From contig JASJAX010000032.1 in the NCBI GenBank assembly GCA_030066755.1, positions 1-34,642 on the forward strand: a DNA stretch of 34,642 nucleotides, written 5' to 3'. The notes under the pieces were generated by a model. It was not told the DNA's origin. It was given only the letters and a program-made list of their open reading frames with translations, and did not search any database. Source of the DNA: Acidimicrobiia bacterium. GTDB lineage: Bacteria; Actinomycetota; Acidimicrobiia; Spongiisociales; UBA5794. Shown piece by piece: positions 28,701-34,000 of this stretch. The position numbers and the translations under genes are program-made. The stretch's first letter is position 1. The number at the start of each line of letters is the position of its first letter.

Positions 28701-29422
28701 CGGTCGGCGTTCTCGGTCATGCCGGTGTGGGGGGTGTAGCCGCCGTTGCCCCAGTCGCCCAGGTACATGGTCAGGAGCAAGCTGTCGGTCGTCGTTGCCG
28801 CAACGGACGGGGCGTCCATGTTGATGAAGTTGCCCGTCAACACGTCGTTGGCGCCGATTGGCGTCGAGGTATCGGCGTTGTCGATCCGGGCACTCCAAAT
28901 CACCGTGTTGGAATCGGCGTCGGTGAACGACCAGGTGGCATTGGCGGGCTCGGAAGCGCCAGCGATACGCCAATAGATCGCCTGGTAGCTCGTGGGAAGG
29001 GCGTCGCGTCGGAGCAGGTTCCATCCCGCGGGCGGGACGGCGTTGTCGGTGCCGTCGCGGGCAATGTGCACGAGCATGAGGTCGTTTTCTGCAGCACCGT
29101 TGTTGGAGATGTCGATACTGGTGACGTTGCCGGGCGTGCCGTCGACGAGGCTGCTGGCCACGATCGACGGGGCGGTGGCAGCCTGCGCGTCATCGATCTG
29201 GTAGACGAGGGTGGCGGTGATGAGGAGGAGAGTGAGGGTGAGGATGAGGGGGCGGCCGAGGTGTTGGTACCAGGGGGCTGCTGGTTTTGGGGGTCTTGAA
29301 CGCGGTTGAGGGTCATGCCCTTCTGGGTGACCCTCAGCGAGTGTTTTGAGTGTGGCGGCGAGTTGGGCGGCTTGGGTGAGCAGTCGGGGCCGTTGGGCTC
29401 GCCTTGGGTTGTGGTTAGCCAT
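10070..29422 (-). CDS. giant multidomain surface protein A (about 6450 residues)
   Basis: A basic cytosolic segment (about 1-55) and a hydrophobic helix (about 58-76) are followed by an AQA site that could be cleaved. Then, in order: CSLREC (about 290-345) and beta-helix; a LamG-like region and DUF8202-like segment (about 700-1115); an SdrD-B-like domain (about 1120-1210); beta-helix (to about 1710); thrombospondin-3-like repeats; six FG-GAP repeats (about 1877-2287); a second TSP3 block; six more FG-GAP (to about 2790); two PKD-like domains; a five-bladed NHL-type propeller (about 2985-3247); SdrD-B; a long N-V/I-I-S-G-N beta-helix (about 3410-4055); a third CSLREC/beta-helix (about 4197-4590); cadherin/Ig-like and tandem-95 repeats (about 4690-6140); a transmembrane helix (about 6204-6228); and a ~220-residue tail. 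It is probably an adhesin or sensor. ATG 29422 has GAGGTGG just upstream; GTG 29428 is the alternative. It overlaps the kinase stop by 8 bases. Confidence 0.9.
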   Translation of the reverse strand: MANHNPRRAQRPRLLTQAAQLAATLKTLAEGHPEGHDPQPRSRPPKPAAPWYQHLGRPLILTLTLLLITATLVYQIDDAQAATAPSIVASSLVDGTPGNVTSIDISNNGAAENDLMLVHIARDGTDNAVPPAGWNLLRRDALPTSYQAIYWRIAGASEPANATWSFTDADSNTVIWSARIDNADTSTPIGANDVLTGNFINMDAPSVAATTTDSLLLTMYLGDWGNGGYTPHTGMTENADRMLGFVSLYAASETITSTTPTGIRTATADNPISHDNLGVSLIVNPVPPPANIVTVNSTGDTSDLVAGDDVCDTGGIIGSDPECTLRAAIEEANASATVDTIHFDIPQTDGGYTPSPVAFTVEPGSVLPDITTSMTIDGTTQTEYGTSGRPVVEVTGTSAGGNADGFRVNGGSSTIRGLVVNNWDDEGFALTSDGNSILGNYIGTDVTGSSAEPNKIGVVLRGTGNTIGGSGADGNLVSGNTNQGIMVTIGGSSTEIVGNLVGTDASGSGAIPNGRGIDLNSAGGALVGGTAPSAANTVAYNTSYGVAVTGSSTGNSILGNAIHSNGGLGIDHNEDGVTSNDAGDGDTGQNDFLNYPVITSATESGGTITVDYDLDVPDGSYRIEFFTNSSGADPSGNGEGETYADFVDVTVTGGVPTPPSTTLSGSAGDVLTATATEGTTLPFGSTSEFSTAYAVTPAAPAFGPGGVTADLGLWLRADAGVSTSGADVTAWGDQSGNGNDATQATPGLQPDFIAGAVNGNPVIDFDGTDDVIGGTAGASTHSFYVIVVPDTTISSASPAQNIFAFDCAACVSDTAFIAFGNTTGTFPDEVVTHGHGGSAAWRVAQTGTATYPDGVPVILASRSNAALNGTDIYADGLEVDNAVNGAFLATTDEAYNVAAANPNSPWPGEYLDGKIAEVISYSTRATDAEHQRIQSYLAIKYGLTLDQTTPYNYVRSDGTVIWDATVNTSYKNDIAGIGQDDAAALDQTASRSVSADSIVNITTASSQGDGDFLVWGNDDGATTWTTTGSPFGERLQRTWRVDETGDVGTATVALDVGALTPPSSDPADFHLLIDADGDFTTGATDVVAASYAGGVATFNLASFNDGDYFTLAVGQAGYSISGTVFEDVAGDVLNDGTIGDASNPGAAGVDVYLYEDTNGNGVREVGIDTLVAGPIQTDGSGNYSFGTLSDDDYYVVVDSTTVASSQDPGATQGDIWAEQTYGAAGSICANGGGSANERGTSGPCYGGMGVNSDSMAFPQHWTWARVAGADISNVDFGFSFNVVTSTRGGDNTDDDGGANRTVQGSLRQFIQNANAISGANSMRFVPVEPTNDGTWWAVSVSNALPPLTDAGTTIDGTAFDLGDGTTLRDTNAGFLGANAGGGVLVGVDNVALPQVAGPELEIQGDQTILSPPQAGFVIQADSTTVRRLAIYGFGDHTTAGSDANIQVGPSGGPALEAIVIEQNVIGTAADGFADPGLAARTDGNNILVTDAISGGPGQENRIRDNLIGFAYYNGVMINTNTGGWLVTGNEIRAAGLDNASGPYMDTLAFEGTTSTGHSAIGNYITQTDGPGIDTWRSPGNNTIENNTLIQNGSGGAETAGLRIFGTGSTVSKNVITNNTGPGVIVVGERPVTVPTWSAASGNLISQNTFGTNTGISIDLVESTDLQEPHGQGDGVTLTAGTLATTGNNGLDAPAISSAIPTTVSGTSCGNCDVEVYRAVAGAGDDSGGTDYGEGIEYLGTATANGSGDWTLTGITALSAGDEVSAITSDGSNNTSEFSANSTVACADTDLDGLCDLEEDANTDADNDPTTNPGPDTDGDLIPNYLDDDDDGDGTPTASENADPNGDGDPRDALDSDSDGQPDYLDAPITAHSQLVEYTQKISDTDGGLVVTNLSDDDFFGSGVASIGDLDGDGVADFVVGSVGDDDGGPGRGAVYVLFLNADGTVKGEQKISDITGGLSAVLDDDDKFGREVAGIGDLDGDGINDIAVGASGDDDGATDSGAVHILFLNANGTVKAEQKISDTAGGFASSLDTVDNFGSTIAPLGDLDGDGVRDIVVGALNDDDGGTNRGAAYILFLNSNGTVKTEQKISDTAGGFGGVLSDDDRFARGVAGLGDIDGDGTPDVIIGVERDDDGGTDRGAAYVLFLNPDGTVKAEQKISDTAGAFSGGLDDDDWFGRSVAGIGDYDGDGVPDAAVGALRDDSWSTDGGAVYLLALNTDGTVKSDQRISAFTAGFNTFLEANDNFGVSVSGLGDFDSDGDIDIIVAAASDDDGGTNRGAVYVVALTDPCANDADADGLCDYYEDANTDGDGNPATNSGPNTDGDGNPNYLDSDDDGDTVGTSAENADPNGDGDPRDAEDADRDAQPDYLDLPTSASDGTVADEQLISETLGGLAPTLGVSDHFGRAIAPIGDLDGDGVNDIAVGAPNDDDGSSDRGAVYILFMNGNGTVKGQQKISDTDGGFNAVLDNADEFGIAVTGLGDLDGDGVNDIAVGAHQDDDGANGNGGAVYVLLLNANGTVKASQKISETDGGLGVLFDANDRFGGAVATIGDLDGDGLNDIVVGSKDDDDGFANAGAVYVLFLNADGTVKGSQKISQTTGGLLGSPLGGSDGFGIGVAGLGDVDGDGNGDIAVGTYWDDDGGTNHGAAYVLFLDTDGTVKGQQKISDTEGAFTGVLQSNDEFGTAVGAAGDLDADGVPDLIVGTPKDDDGNSLSGAAYVLFLNSNGTVKSHQKISNLEGGLSVTINTSDQFGFAVAGIGDLDGDGTIGIAVGVFGDDDGFVDSGSVYILDLGAPNGPPTAVPGGPYSTDEGEDLILDGSASSDPDTDPLTYNWDIDNDGQYDDATGDNPTIPWLTLVGLGFDDDGGPYPIGLEVDDGNGNTDTATVNWTIANTAPTISVTGTGTIDAGSIYTVNLSVTDPGDDTVTGWVINWGDGSVSTIAGNPASFTHTYDYAEGGLTYPITAAVADEDSPPGLPWHQNMMVVPGLFATEELFRLWPTTGAIRDNIGASTGLGWTLAATIGPNGLLYVGDYTGDRILEFNPVAGVLIREFVTFQSGALDGPAGMRFGPDGHLYVSSNFGDQILKFHGTSGAPLGVFAGGPELDEPDDLVFGPDGYLYVSSFNTDQVLRYNGITGVFVDVFATGGGLNAPSELTFGPDGHLYVTSVLTNEVLKYNGSTGSPMGVFASGGGIDEPRGAIFGPDGHLYVGGRNKLVRYTGTGGGLIGDYVGVGPITGPAQSAFVPEHQVAVNRLPFITGTVFEDINGDLLLDGSIGSVANPGAPGVDVHLYDGTNTLVQSVVTDAAGGYTFHGLADDTYTVRVDSRTVPSAQDPAAVQGDIWAVQTYGPDTAPCANGAGSSTPNAGSGSCYGGITGAVSDSDAFWNHRVVLTISGSGYIGIDFGFSFNVVTNTRGGDLSDDDLGANRTVQGSLRQFIQNANAISGSNVMRFVPVEPSNASQVADQWWRIDVTNVLDAISDAATTIDGTAYDLADGQAVRNINGLGPELELNGTGGAGGTDGLTATGAGTVVHAMAINRFPRDGVRLDGAGGHTVTGSYIGTNAVGTAALANGSNGIQIVSDGNTIGGTAGAATRNVLSGNPDEGVDIDPTYTGNVVIGNYIGTNAAGDGAIQNGAVSWSGGVLIDGDGNTVGGDTAAERNIISGNAPYGVVLAIGTNNTVSGNYIGIAADGITPLPNSTGIAIVNGTTNNTVGGLTVGERNVISGNTDDGIFIQRNDTTGNLIVGNHIGTAVSGAGDLGNGNNGIYIDGSPGNTIGGLTANHRNVVSGNDNNGILLDGADATGNTIQGNYFGLNAAGDAAVPNSDEGVDLSDAPGNLVGGNAVGAGNVISGNGQDGVLLIGAGSTGNFVSGNSIGTNAAGDAAVANGRAGVYIDNAATANDIGGPTAAWGNVISGNTEDGIYLTDSGTDLNRITHNYIGTNAAGDAAVPNGDRGVQVESGASSNWIGDVGQGNVISGNTGDGIIIADWLSSGTANNRIIENLVGVAADGTTPLGNGANGVHIDPVANTLIATNTIAHNAWDGVLLEPTSLTGNSIVGNSIYANGQLGIDLGNDGPTINDVGDADPGPNDLLNYPVIDSAVIAPPWITVNYTVDAPPGNYVVEFYSNPSGVDPSGYGEGEALEYQDSIAHPGGSASYVAVFSGFITDELTATLTEGVIGTYGSTSEFSPVAPVTAAVIVVNSGGNSADATPGDAVCDTGGTIVGGDPECTLDAAIQEANALGGSMTIEFAIPDTDGGYQNLGAGASYWRIRPAASLTTISATGVIIDATTQASYATGQGYFVNDLGPEIELDGSLAGGIGLNVTGGNAEIRGFIINRFVTGIALVGGDGNTIAGNYIGTGVDGVTGSVGNTDEGILIDQSANNVIGGPGGGDRNIVSGNRQRGITIDDWSDGAVINAGGTQILNNYIGADRTGLTTVSFDGVNDQQIGVYLLDTGDTTIGTAATGNLISGNSWYAIYAWGPDSANNVIQNNVMGLDRALTNPIPNGYEGPTRGAIFLSNSPGWLVGGTNPGEGNVIAGNGFYGIVAMGAAAIDNAIIGNAIYENGDLGIDLDLDGVTPNDPGDTLPGSNDLRNFPAITEAREIAGTVTVDFDLDVPAGNYRIEFFSNPSGADPSGYGEGEQLVHSYSVVAHPGGSASYTTTYSGAAGDVLTATTTEDLGGGYGSTSEFSAEHTVRPQTPPTANDDAYGTLEDTPLSVAAPGVLGNDSDAELDPMTATLVASPGSAQSFTLNPDGSFDYTPLADFNGIDTFTYRAYDGTLFSGTATVTITVTAVNDEPGFTTGGDVTVLEDSGAYLGGWASGLTAGPADEAGQALTFSVTNNTNPGLFAAGPVVTSGGTLSFTPAADQFGSADITVDLSDDGGVANGGDDTSAPVVFTITVDPVNDEPGFTTGGDVTVLEDSGPYLALWASGISTGPANEVTQNLTFNVTNNTNPGLFAVTPAVTPGGTLTFTPAANANGSADITLELSDDGGTANGGDDTSPPVVFTITVDPVNDPPTAVDDADTTLEDTAAFVDVLANDSDIDLDGLTVDSVTQGANGTVTNNGTDVTYDPDPDWNGIDTFTYTITDGNGEFDTATVTITVAPVNDEPGFITGGNVAVLEDSGAYLALWASGISTGPADEVTQNLTFTVTNNTNPGLFAVTPAVTPGGTLTFTPAADANGSADITIELSDDGGTANGGDDTSPPVVFTITVDPVNDPPTAVDDAYGTLEDTPLTVAAPGVLGNDTDIDSGGLTATLVAPPGSAQSFTLNPDGSFYYTPLPDFNGTDTFTYRAFDGGLLSNTATVTITVTTTADPPVLDPIGGQSVDEGTLLGFVATASDPDSGDTLTFSLSGEPAGASITAGGAFTWTPTETQGPGSYTFDVIVTDDSPGTLTDTETITVSVAEANLPPVVTNPGDQANAEGDAVILAVAVADPDLPANTITWSASGLPGGLTINPATGQITGTIDYDASASSPFSVTVTATDDGSPPLQDVVAFTWTVANTNRSPIALPDAAATNEDTPLTVDVLANDSDPDGDSLSILAVTQPPNGTVVNNGTDVTYTPDPDWHGTDTFTVTITDGTAPSAAAVTMTVAPVNDAPTLDPIGNQTVVEGSALVFTATASDVDTADALTFRLSGAPAGATISPAGGFTWTPTEAQGPATYTFDVIVEDDGTPVRSDAETITVTVTEQNSGPVIDPVAAITAAEETLIAFTATAVDVDIPIEPLTFSLSSAPAGASIDPATGAFTWTPTEAQGPGTYTFDVAVSDPGGAMSTTAVSITVDEVNRDPVVSAIADQVQAEGDGITLFVAATDPDLPANTLTWTAVGLPAGLAIDSATGEISGVVAVGTVGTYTTVVTVTDGAGGLGTTTFGWTVVPGVYNSAPNVANDSYKVFWTQPLQVPAPGVLANDTDTQGHSMTARIRTWPDEGSLSFLDDGSFTFIPGEVYVPVVRFTYDAVDERGAAATGTVTIRIVNRPPVAVDDTEEIYEDSVVVLSPLLNDEDADGDVLNLTDASPSAGSVLLLDDGLIEFTPPPEFSGEITIDYTVSDPGGETDDGVITITVLPLNDPPVANPDRRWFDDHGEHLIDVIKNDDDVEEDPITIWSISPPQHGTARIVNGELIAYDPDNGFVGADTILYTITDGNGGYASAELTIVLTDTVLGVAIERGAEIGIPAVPSPPLAAPQIDGETAPQGSFVVATVTLMTEAFFQTIDALELPLFLLFIMILAMYVFARITHTPFLGGTRRHTFAAVLLGREDNLEVRPEPLEHAPVIYRDLPAVRGVDATGRTRQSDGLSWMQIETPAGKGWVPSMNLMVERDLESFMNDRRPVELLSKLAAGFDRKGSLNKVISPRGLVVALGGGVIRYTKDEILELAGGASQTEGMSMFRREISEPFLSAHRATPHISPQTPHSATALLPTECRNFLYLSLEPDAAGRPWLVFFEYVKDKPYVVGLGVDA
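13783..15067. repeat. near-identical Ig/cadherin-like repeats within giant A
   Basis: Three ~113-residue units, each starting NDEPGF(T/I)TGG(D/N)V and ending DDTS(P/A)PVVFTITVDPVND, lie at about 13783-14124, 14392-14730 and 14731-15067. The DNA is nearly the same over long stretches (for example the blocks around 13920-14060 and 14530-14670), far closer than the other domains of the protein, which points to recent duplication or gene conversion. One tandem-95 type domain separates the first unit from the other two. Confidence 0.8.
15650..19210. repeat. beta-helix repeat blocks of giant A
   Basis: Imperfect repeats encode the motifs NVISGN or NIVSGN, NYIGTNAAGDAAVPNG and N(T/V)(I/V)GG in rotation, with a supra-unit of roughly 60-65 residues. 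This is the signature of right-handed parallel beta-helices. Two blocks (about 17270-19210 and 15650-16640) are separated by a CSLREC-type region at about 16660-16840 that includes DPECTLDAAIQEANA. Confidence 0.8.
21060..23800. repeat. two blocks of six FG-GAP repeats with thrombospondin-3-like spacers
   Basis: Twelve ~67-residue repeats of the integrin-alpha type are present, six at about 22570-23800 and six at about 21060-22290. Each has an FG turn, then a GDLDGDGVxDIxVG calcium-binding loop and a DDDGGTxRGAVYxLFLN strand pair. A D/N/G-rich TSP3-like block lies upstream of each set (about 23820-24080 and 22310-22560). The aspartate pattern predicts many bound calcium ions and two seven-bladed-like propellers. 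Confidence 0.85.
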
Positions 29423-30893
29423 CGCCACCTCGTGGGGTGGTGACGACGGGTTCGGTATCCGTGTTGGTGGTGGTGGTTGGGGTGGTGCGTTGGGTGGGGG
29501 TGGTGGGGCGTTCGGGGGCGAGGGGCATGCGGATGGTGAAGCGGGATTCGTTGTCTTCGTGGGTGTAGGTGATGGCGCCGCCCATGCCGATGACGAGGGC
29601 GTGGACGATGGCGAGGCCGAGGCCGACGGAGTCGGTGCGGGCGTCTTCGGTTTCGCGGTGGACGAAGCGTTCGAAGAGGTGGCGTTCGACTTGGGAGGGC
29701 AAGCCGTCGCCGTCGTCGGAGATGACGAGTACGTAGGACTGCCCGATGGTTTCGCCGACGACCCGGATGTTGGGTCCGCCGTATTTCATGGCGTTGGACA
29801 ACAGGTTGCGGATGATTTGACGCAGTCGGGTGCGGTCGGCTCGCACGATGCCGGGTTTGCAGCTGGTGGTGACGTCCATGCCGTTACGTACCAGCGACGC
29901 GGTGGCTTCTTCGACCTCGAGGGCAACGATGACGTCTTCGAAGGAGAAGTGCAGGGCCCCAGCGTCGAGTCGGGCCGTCGTCAACAGGTCTTCGACGATG
30001 CGTTCCAGATCCGAGGACTCGCGGATGATGACGTCGACGAGTTCGCGGGACATGTCCGAACCCTGGAGCGCCAGCTCTTCTTCTAAGAGCATGGCCATAC
30101 CGGCAATCCCAGTGAGGGGAGTACGCAACTCGTGCGACGCGTTCGCTACGAACTCTTCCCTTGCGCGGGCCAACTGGCGTTCGGCATCTAACCGGTGTTC
30201 GAGTTCCATCTCTTTGTGGCGGCGGATCACGAGCTCGCGGTAGACAATGATCACTGCGGCGGGGATGAAGAACCCGACGAGGAACCGGGCCACGGTTCCG
30301 ATGCGACCCAGCAGGGTGTCGGCATCGGTGATTTCAGTTTCGAGTCCGTCACGGATATCGATGAACTCGTTCGCCAACCGCAGATACCGGTCGTTGAGGG
30401 TTTGACCCTCAATAGTGTTGGCGACCCGCTGCGCCCCATCGAAGTCTCCGGCGACAAGCAGGTCCAACACGTCGTCGGCGACATCCACGAACTCGTCACT
30501 CAACGTGGGGAGTGGTGACCCCACCAGGCGGTCGCTCGCTGCAAGATCGGCAACCCCGTCCTCGAGATCGCTGAGGGCTTCCCGCGCCGACAAGATCGCT
30601 TCTCTGCGGGCCTCACCCGCATACACGCCACCCTCAAAGTCGGCTTCCACCGACCCCAACAACACCCCAATCGCCACATCGGCTCGGGCCACCGTTGCCA
30701 GCCGTAACCCCTCCGCGGACTGCTGCTGCTCCACCGCCGCGGTCGTGATCCGCTGCGACCCATACGCAACCGAAAACACCACCCCAACCACCAACAACAA
30801 CCCCAACCCGGTCAACACCGTCAGAGCCAAACCACGATCCAACTTGCTACGACCGACGACGCCAGAGGCCCCGCCGGGCTTTCGCCGACGCAT
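29415..30893 (-). CDS. membrane sensor histidine kinase
   Basis: The 492-residue kinase has a first membrane helix at about 21-44, a ~155-residue mainly helical outside sensor region rich in Asp/Glu/Ala, and a second helix at about 201-220. There is no clear HAMP domain; a short basic/helical linker leads to the dimerisation domain NASHELRTPL with phospho-accepting His254. The ATPase domain has an N box (RNLLSNAMK, 362-370), G1 (DDGDGLP, 393-399) and G2 (GLGLAIV, 424-430), so it should be active. A Thr/Pro-rich tail covers about 461-492. No response regulator is visible. It lies between the two giant surface-protein genes, on the same strand; its TAA stop overlaps the start of giant A by 8 bases, which suggests translational coupling and a shared job. 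The start is ATG 30893. Confidence 0.92.
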   Translation of the reverse strand: MRRRKPGGASGVVGRSKLDRGLALTVLTGLGLLLVVGVVFSVAYGSQRITTAAVEQQQSAEGLRLATVARADVAIGVLLGSVEADFEGGVYAGEARREAILSAREALSDLEDGVADLAASDRLVGSPLPTLSDEFVDVADDVLDLLVAGDFDGAQRVANTIEGQTLNDRYLRLANEFIDIRDGLETEITDADTLLGRIGTVARFLVGFFIPAAVIIVYRELVIRRHKEMELEHRLDAERQLARAREEFVANASHELRTPLTGIAGMAMLLEEELALQGSDMSRELVDVIIRESSDLERIVEDLLTTARLDAGALHFSFEDVIVALEVEEATASLVRNGMDVTTSCKPGIVRADRTRLRQIIRNLLSNAMKYGGPNIRVVGETIGQSYVLVISDDGDGLPSQVERHLFERFVHRETEDARTDSVGLGLAIVHALVIGMGGAITYTHEDNESRFTIRMPLAPERPTTPTQRTTPTTTTNTDTEPVVTTPRGGDG

Positions 30894-31066
30894 ACCTAGT
30901 TAGTCGGCCAAACACCGTCCGTAGTTGAGGATTCGCGCCCCCAAAATCACACCAATCCTGGGGCATATTCCCAGGTGATCGGGGTCGATCGGGACGCGGA
31001 GACTTCTGACGTCAGGTTCGAGCTTCCCAACGAGCTGACGACTGACGACTGCGAGCGAAGCGAGCC
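30894..31066 (-). promoter_or_regulatory. spacer between giant B and the kinase, with inverted repeats
   Basis: This 173-base gap holds no gene. It contains a CCTGGG/CCCAGG inverted repeat around an A/T-rich centre (about 30956-30974), the palindrome CTGACGTCAG at 31006-31015, and a short heptamer duplication CTGACGA-CTGACGA at 31035-31048. At the kinase start, GCCGAC and GTCGGC could form a 6-bp stem with the ATG in its 13-base loop. An internal promoter is possible, but no clear -35/-10 pair is seen. Confidence 0.4.
31035..31055. repeat. short 7-bp tandem repeat (CTGACGA)
   Basis: CTGACGA occurs at 31035-31041 and 31042-31048, followed by CTGCGAG. It lies just after the stop of giant B and is another member of the CTGR heptamer set. 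Confidence 0.6.
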
Positions 31067-34000
31067 TCACCGATCGATGCCGAGACCCACCACATACGGC
31101 TTGTCGTGCACGTATTCGAAGAACACGAGCCAGGGTCGGCCGGCCGCGTCGGGTTCGAGGGTGAGGTAGAGGAAGTTCCGGCACTCGATCGGGAGGAGCG
31201 CAGTCGACGAATGCGGGTTCCGGGGCGAGACATATGGGGTTGCCCGGAACGCTGACAGATACGGTTCGCTGATCTCGCGTCGGAACATGCTGAGCCCGCC
31301 GTCGTCACTGGATCCGGAGGCCAACGCCAGAACCTCGTCCTTGGTGTATCGGATGACGCCGCCTCCGAGGGCAACGACGAGGCCACGCGGGCTGATGACC
31401 CTCGAAAGGCTCGACTTGCCGTCAAACCCGCTTGCCAGCTTGCTCAGCAGCTCGACAGGTCGGTCGTCGTTCATGAAGAACTCGAGATCGCGTTCTTCCA
31501 ACAGGTGGACGGCGGGAACCCACCCGTTGCCTGCCGGGGTCTCGATCTGCAGCCACTTCAGGCCGTCCGATACCTGCGATCGCCCGGTGACATCGATACC
31601 CCCGACGGCAGGGAGGTCTCGATAGATGACGGGGGCGTGTGCAAGGGGCTCGGGTCGCACCTCGAGGGTGTCTTCTCGTCCGAGGAGCACCGCGGCATAG
31701 GTTCGGCGTCGGCTGCCTCCGAGGAATGGGGTGTGGGTCGCCTTGCCGATGATGTACATCGCAAGGAGCATCACGAGGAGGAGGAAGAGCGGAAGTTCGA
31801 GTGCGTTCACGGTCTGGAAGAAGGCCGCAGTCATGAGTTCCACCGTGGCCACGACGACGGGTTGCCTCTGTGCCGCCACGCTCGCCGCGGTCTGTTCGGC
31901 GGCCTGCGACAGCACCGGATTCGGGACGTCGGGGATGCCGAGCTGGTTGCCCCGCTCGATTGCCACGCCGAGGACGGCGTCGGTGATCACGATCGTGAGT
32001 TCGGCGGAGGCGTAGCCTCCGTTGCCGTCGGTGATGGTGTAGAGAATCGTATCGGCACCGACGAAGCCGTTGTCCGGGTCGTACGCGATCTGGGTACCAC
32101 CGAGGATGCGCGCCGTACCGTGGGCGGGGTGCTCGATCGACCAGATCGTGATGCGATTCCCCTCGGCGTCCGAGTCGTTCTTCAACACGTTGACGGCGTG
32201 TTCGCCGTGATCATCGAACGATCGTCGATCGGGATTGGCGACCGGAGGATCGTTCACTTCGATGACCGTGATCGTGATCGTGGCCGTCGCCTCTTGGCCT
32301 CCTGGATCCTGGATCGTGTACCTGATGGAGGCGACTCCTGCGAACCCTTCGGGTGGCTGGTACCGGACGATCCCGCCGTCGAGCAGCGTGGCGGCCCCGT
32401 CGGAGGCCTCGAGCTGGACGATGCGCAGCTCGTCGCCGTCCGGATCAGCGTCGTTCAGGAGCGGCGTCAGCGGAACGGTCGCGTCTTCGTAGATCTCGTA
32501 CACATCGTCGACGGCAATGGGAGCTCGATTGGTGATCGTGATGGTCACCGTGGCCGTCGTAGCTGCGCCGCGCTCATCGACGGCGTCGTAGGTGAATTGC
32601 GCCGTGGGCGAGTATGCGCCGTCGGCGACGTACACGAAGGAACCATCGGACTCGAGCGAAAGGGTTCCGTTCTCTGGCCAGGTTCGGATCCTGGCCTTCA
32701 TCGTATGACCCTCTGTGTCCGTGTCGTTGCGCAGCACACCCGGTGCACCAACCACCAGTGGATCGCCCCAGAAGATGGTGTAGCTGTCATCGACAGCGAC
32801 TGGGGCGCTGTTGAAGACACCGGGAATCACGGTCCACGAGAAGCTCGTCTCCGCAAGGCCTCCGGCACCGTCGGTGACGGTCACGCGGGTGGCATAGGAA
32901 CCGACCGTGCCGACTGCGACCACGCCGGTGATGCGGCCGGTGGTGCTGTCGATCGAAAGGCCCGCAGGGAGCCCGACGGCGGTCCATCGGAGGCTGTTGC
33001 CGGGGAGGTCCCCGTCCACAGCGGTGACGAGGACACTGATGCCGTCACCCTCTGCGTTCACCTGATCGGCGAGGCCTGCGAGTACGGGGTTCCGGTTGGC
33101 CTCGGCGACGGTGATCGTCACCGTGGTTGTGGAGCTGGCACCGTCCGGATCGCTCGCCCTCACGTCGAACGTGTACACACCGGGCCCCTGTGCCTCGTCC
33201 GGGGTCCAACTGAAGGCGCCGGTTGCCGGGTCGATCGATGCGCCGTTGGGGCTTCCGGCAAGCGTGAAGGTGATCGGTTCGATGGGGAGGTCGACATCGG
33301 TTGCGGTCGCCGTGAAAACGATGAGCGTCTCCTCGACCGCGGTGATGTCCGTAATGGGGTCGATGACGGGACCGGTATTCACCTCGGTCACGGCGATGGT
33401 GATCGTTTCGGAGTCCGAGCGAACCGGCACGCCGTCGTCGTCGACGGCGATTTCGAACGTGTAGGTCGCCGGGCCTTGCGCCTCCGTGGGGGTCCAGGCG
33501 AAAGCGCCGGTGCTCGAGTTGATGACGGTTCCGGCGGGAGCGCCGACGAGGCGGTAAGTGAGGCTGTCGCCGCCATCGACGTCCGAAGCGGTCGCCGTGA
33601 AGACGAGCGCTGACCCCTCGACCACAGCCTGGTTGCCGATCGGAGCAAGAACCGGGGGATCGTTGACCGCGGCCACCGTGACGGTCACAGCAGCCGAGCT
33701 GAACTCCAACCCATCGGTGACGGTCACGTTGAACGAGTCGGTCCCGAACCAGTTGGCACCTGGCGTGTAGGTAACCGTGGTGCCGTTGGTGGTGACGGTG
33801 CCGTTGGCCGGTGTCGACATCGTGACAACGGTGAGCGGGTCACCGTCGGGATCGCTGTCGTTCGTCAAGACGTCGATCAGGATCGCGGTGTCTTCGTTGG
33901 TGACAGCCGTGTCGGGCAGGGCGATGGGGCCACGGTTGATGTCGCTGACGATCCACGTGAACGACTCCATGTCCTGGCGGCTGGGCGTTCCGTCATCGGT

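Noticed and set aside
29415-30893. A complete two-component pair
   Set aside because: No response-regulator receiver domain is encoded next to the kinase in the window; a partner must lie elsewhere or signalling differs.
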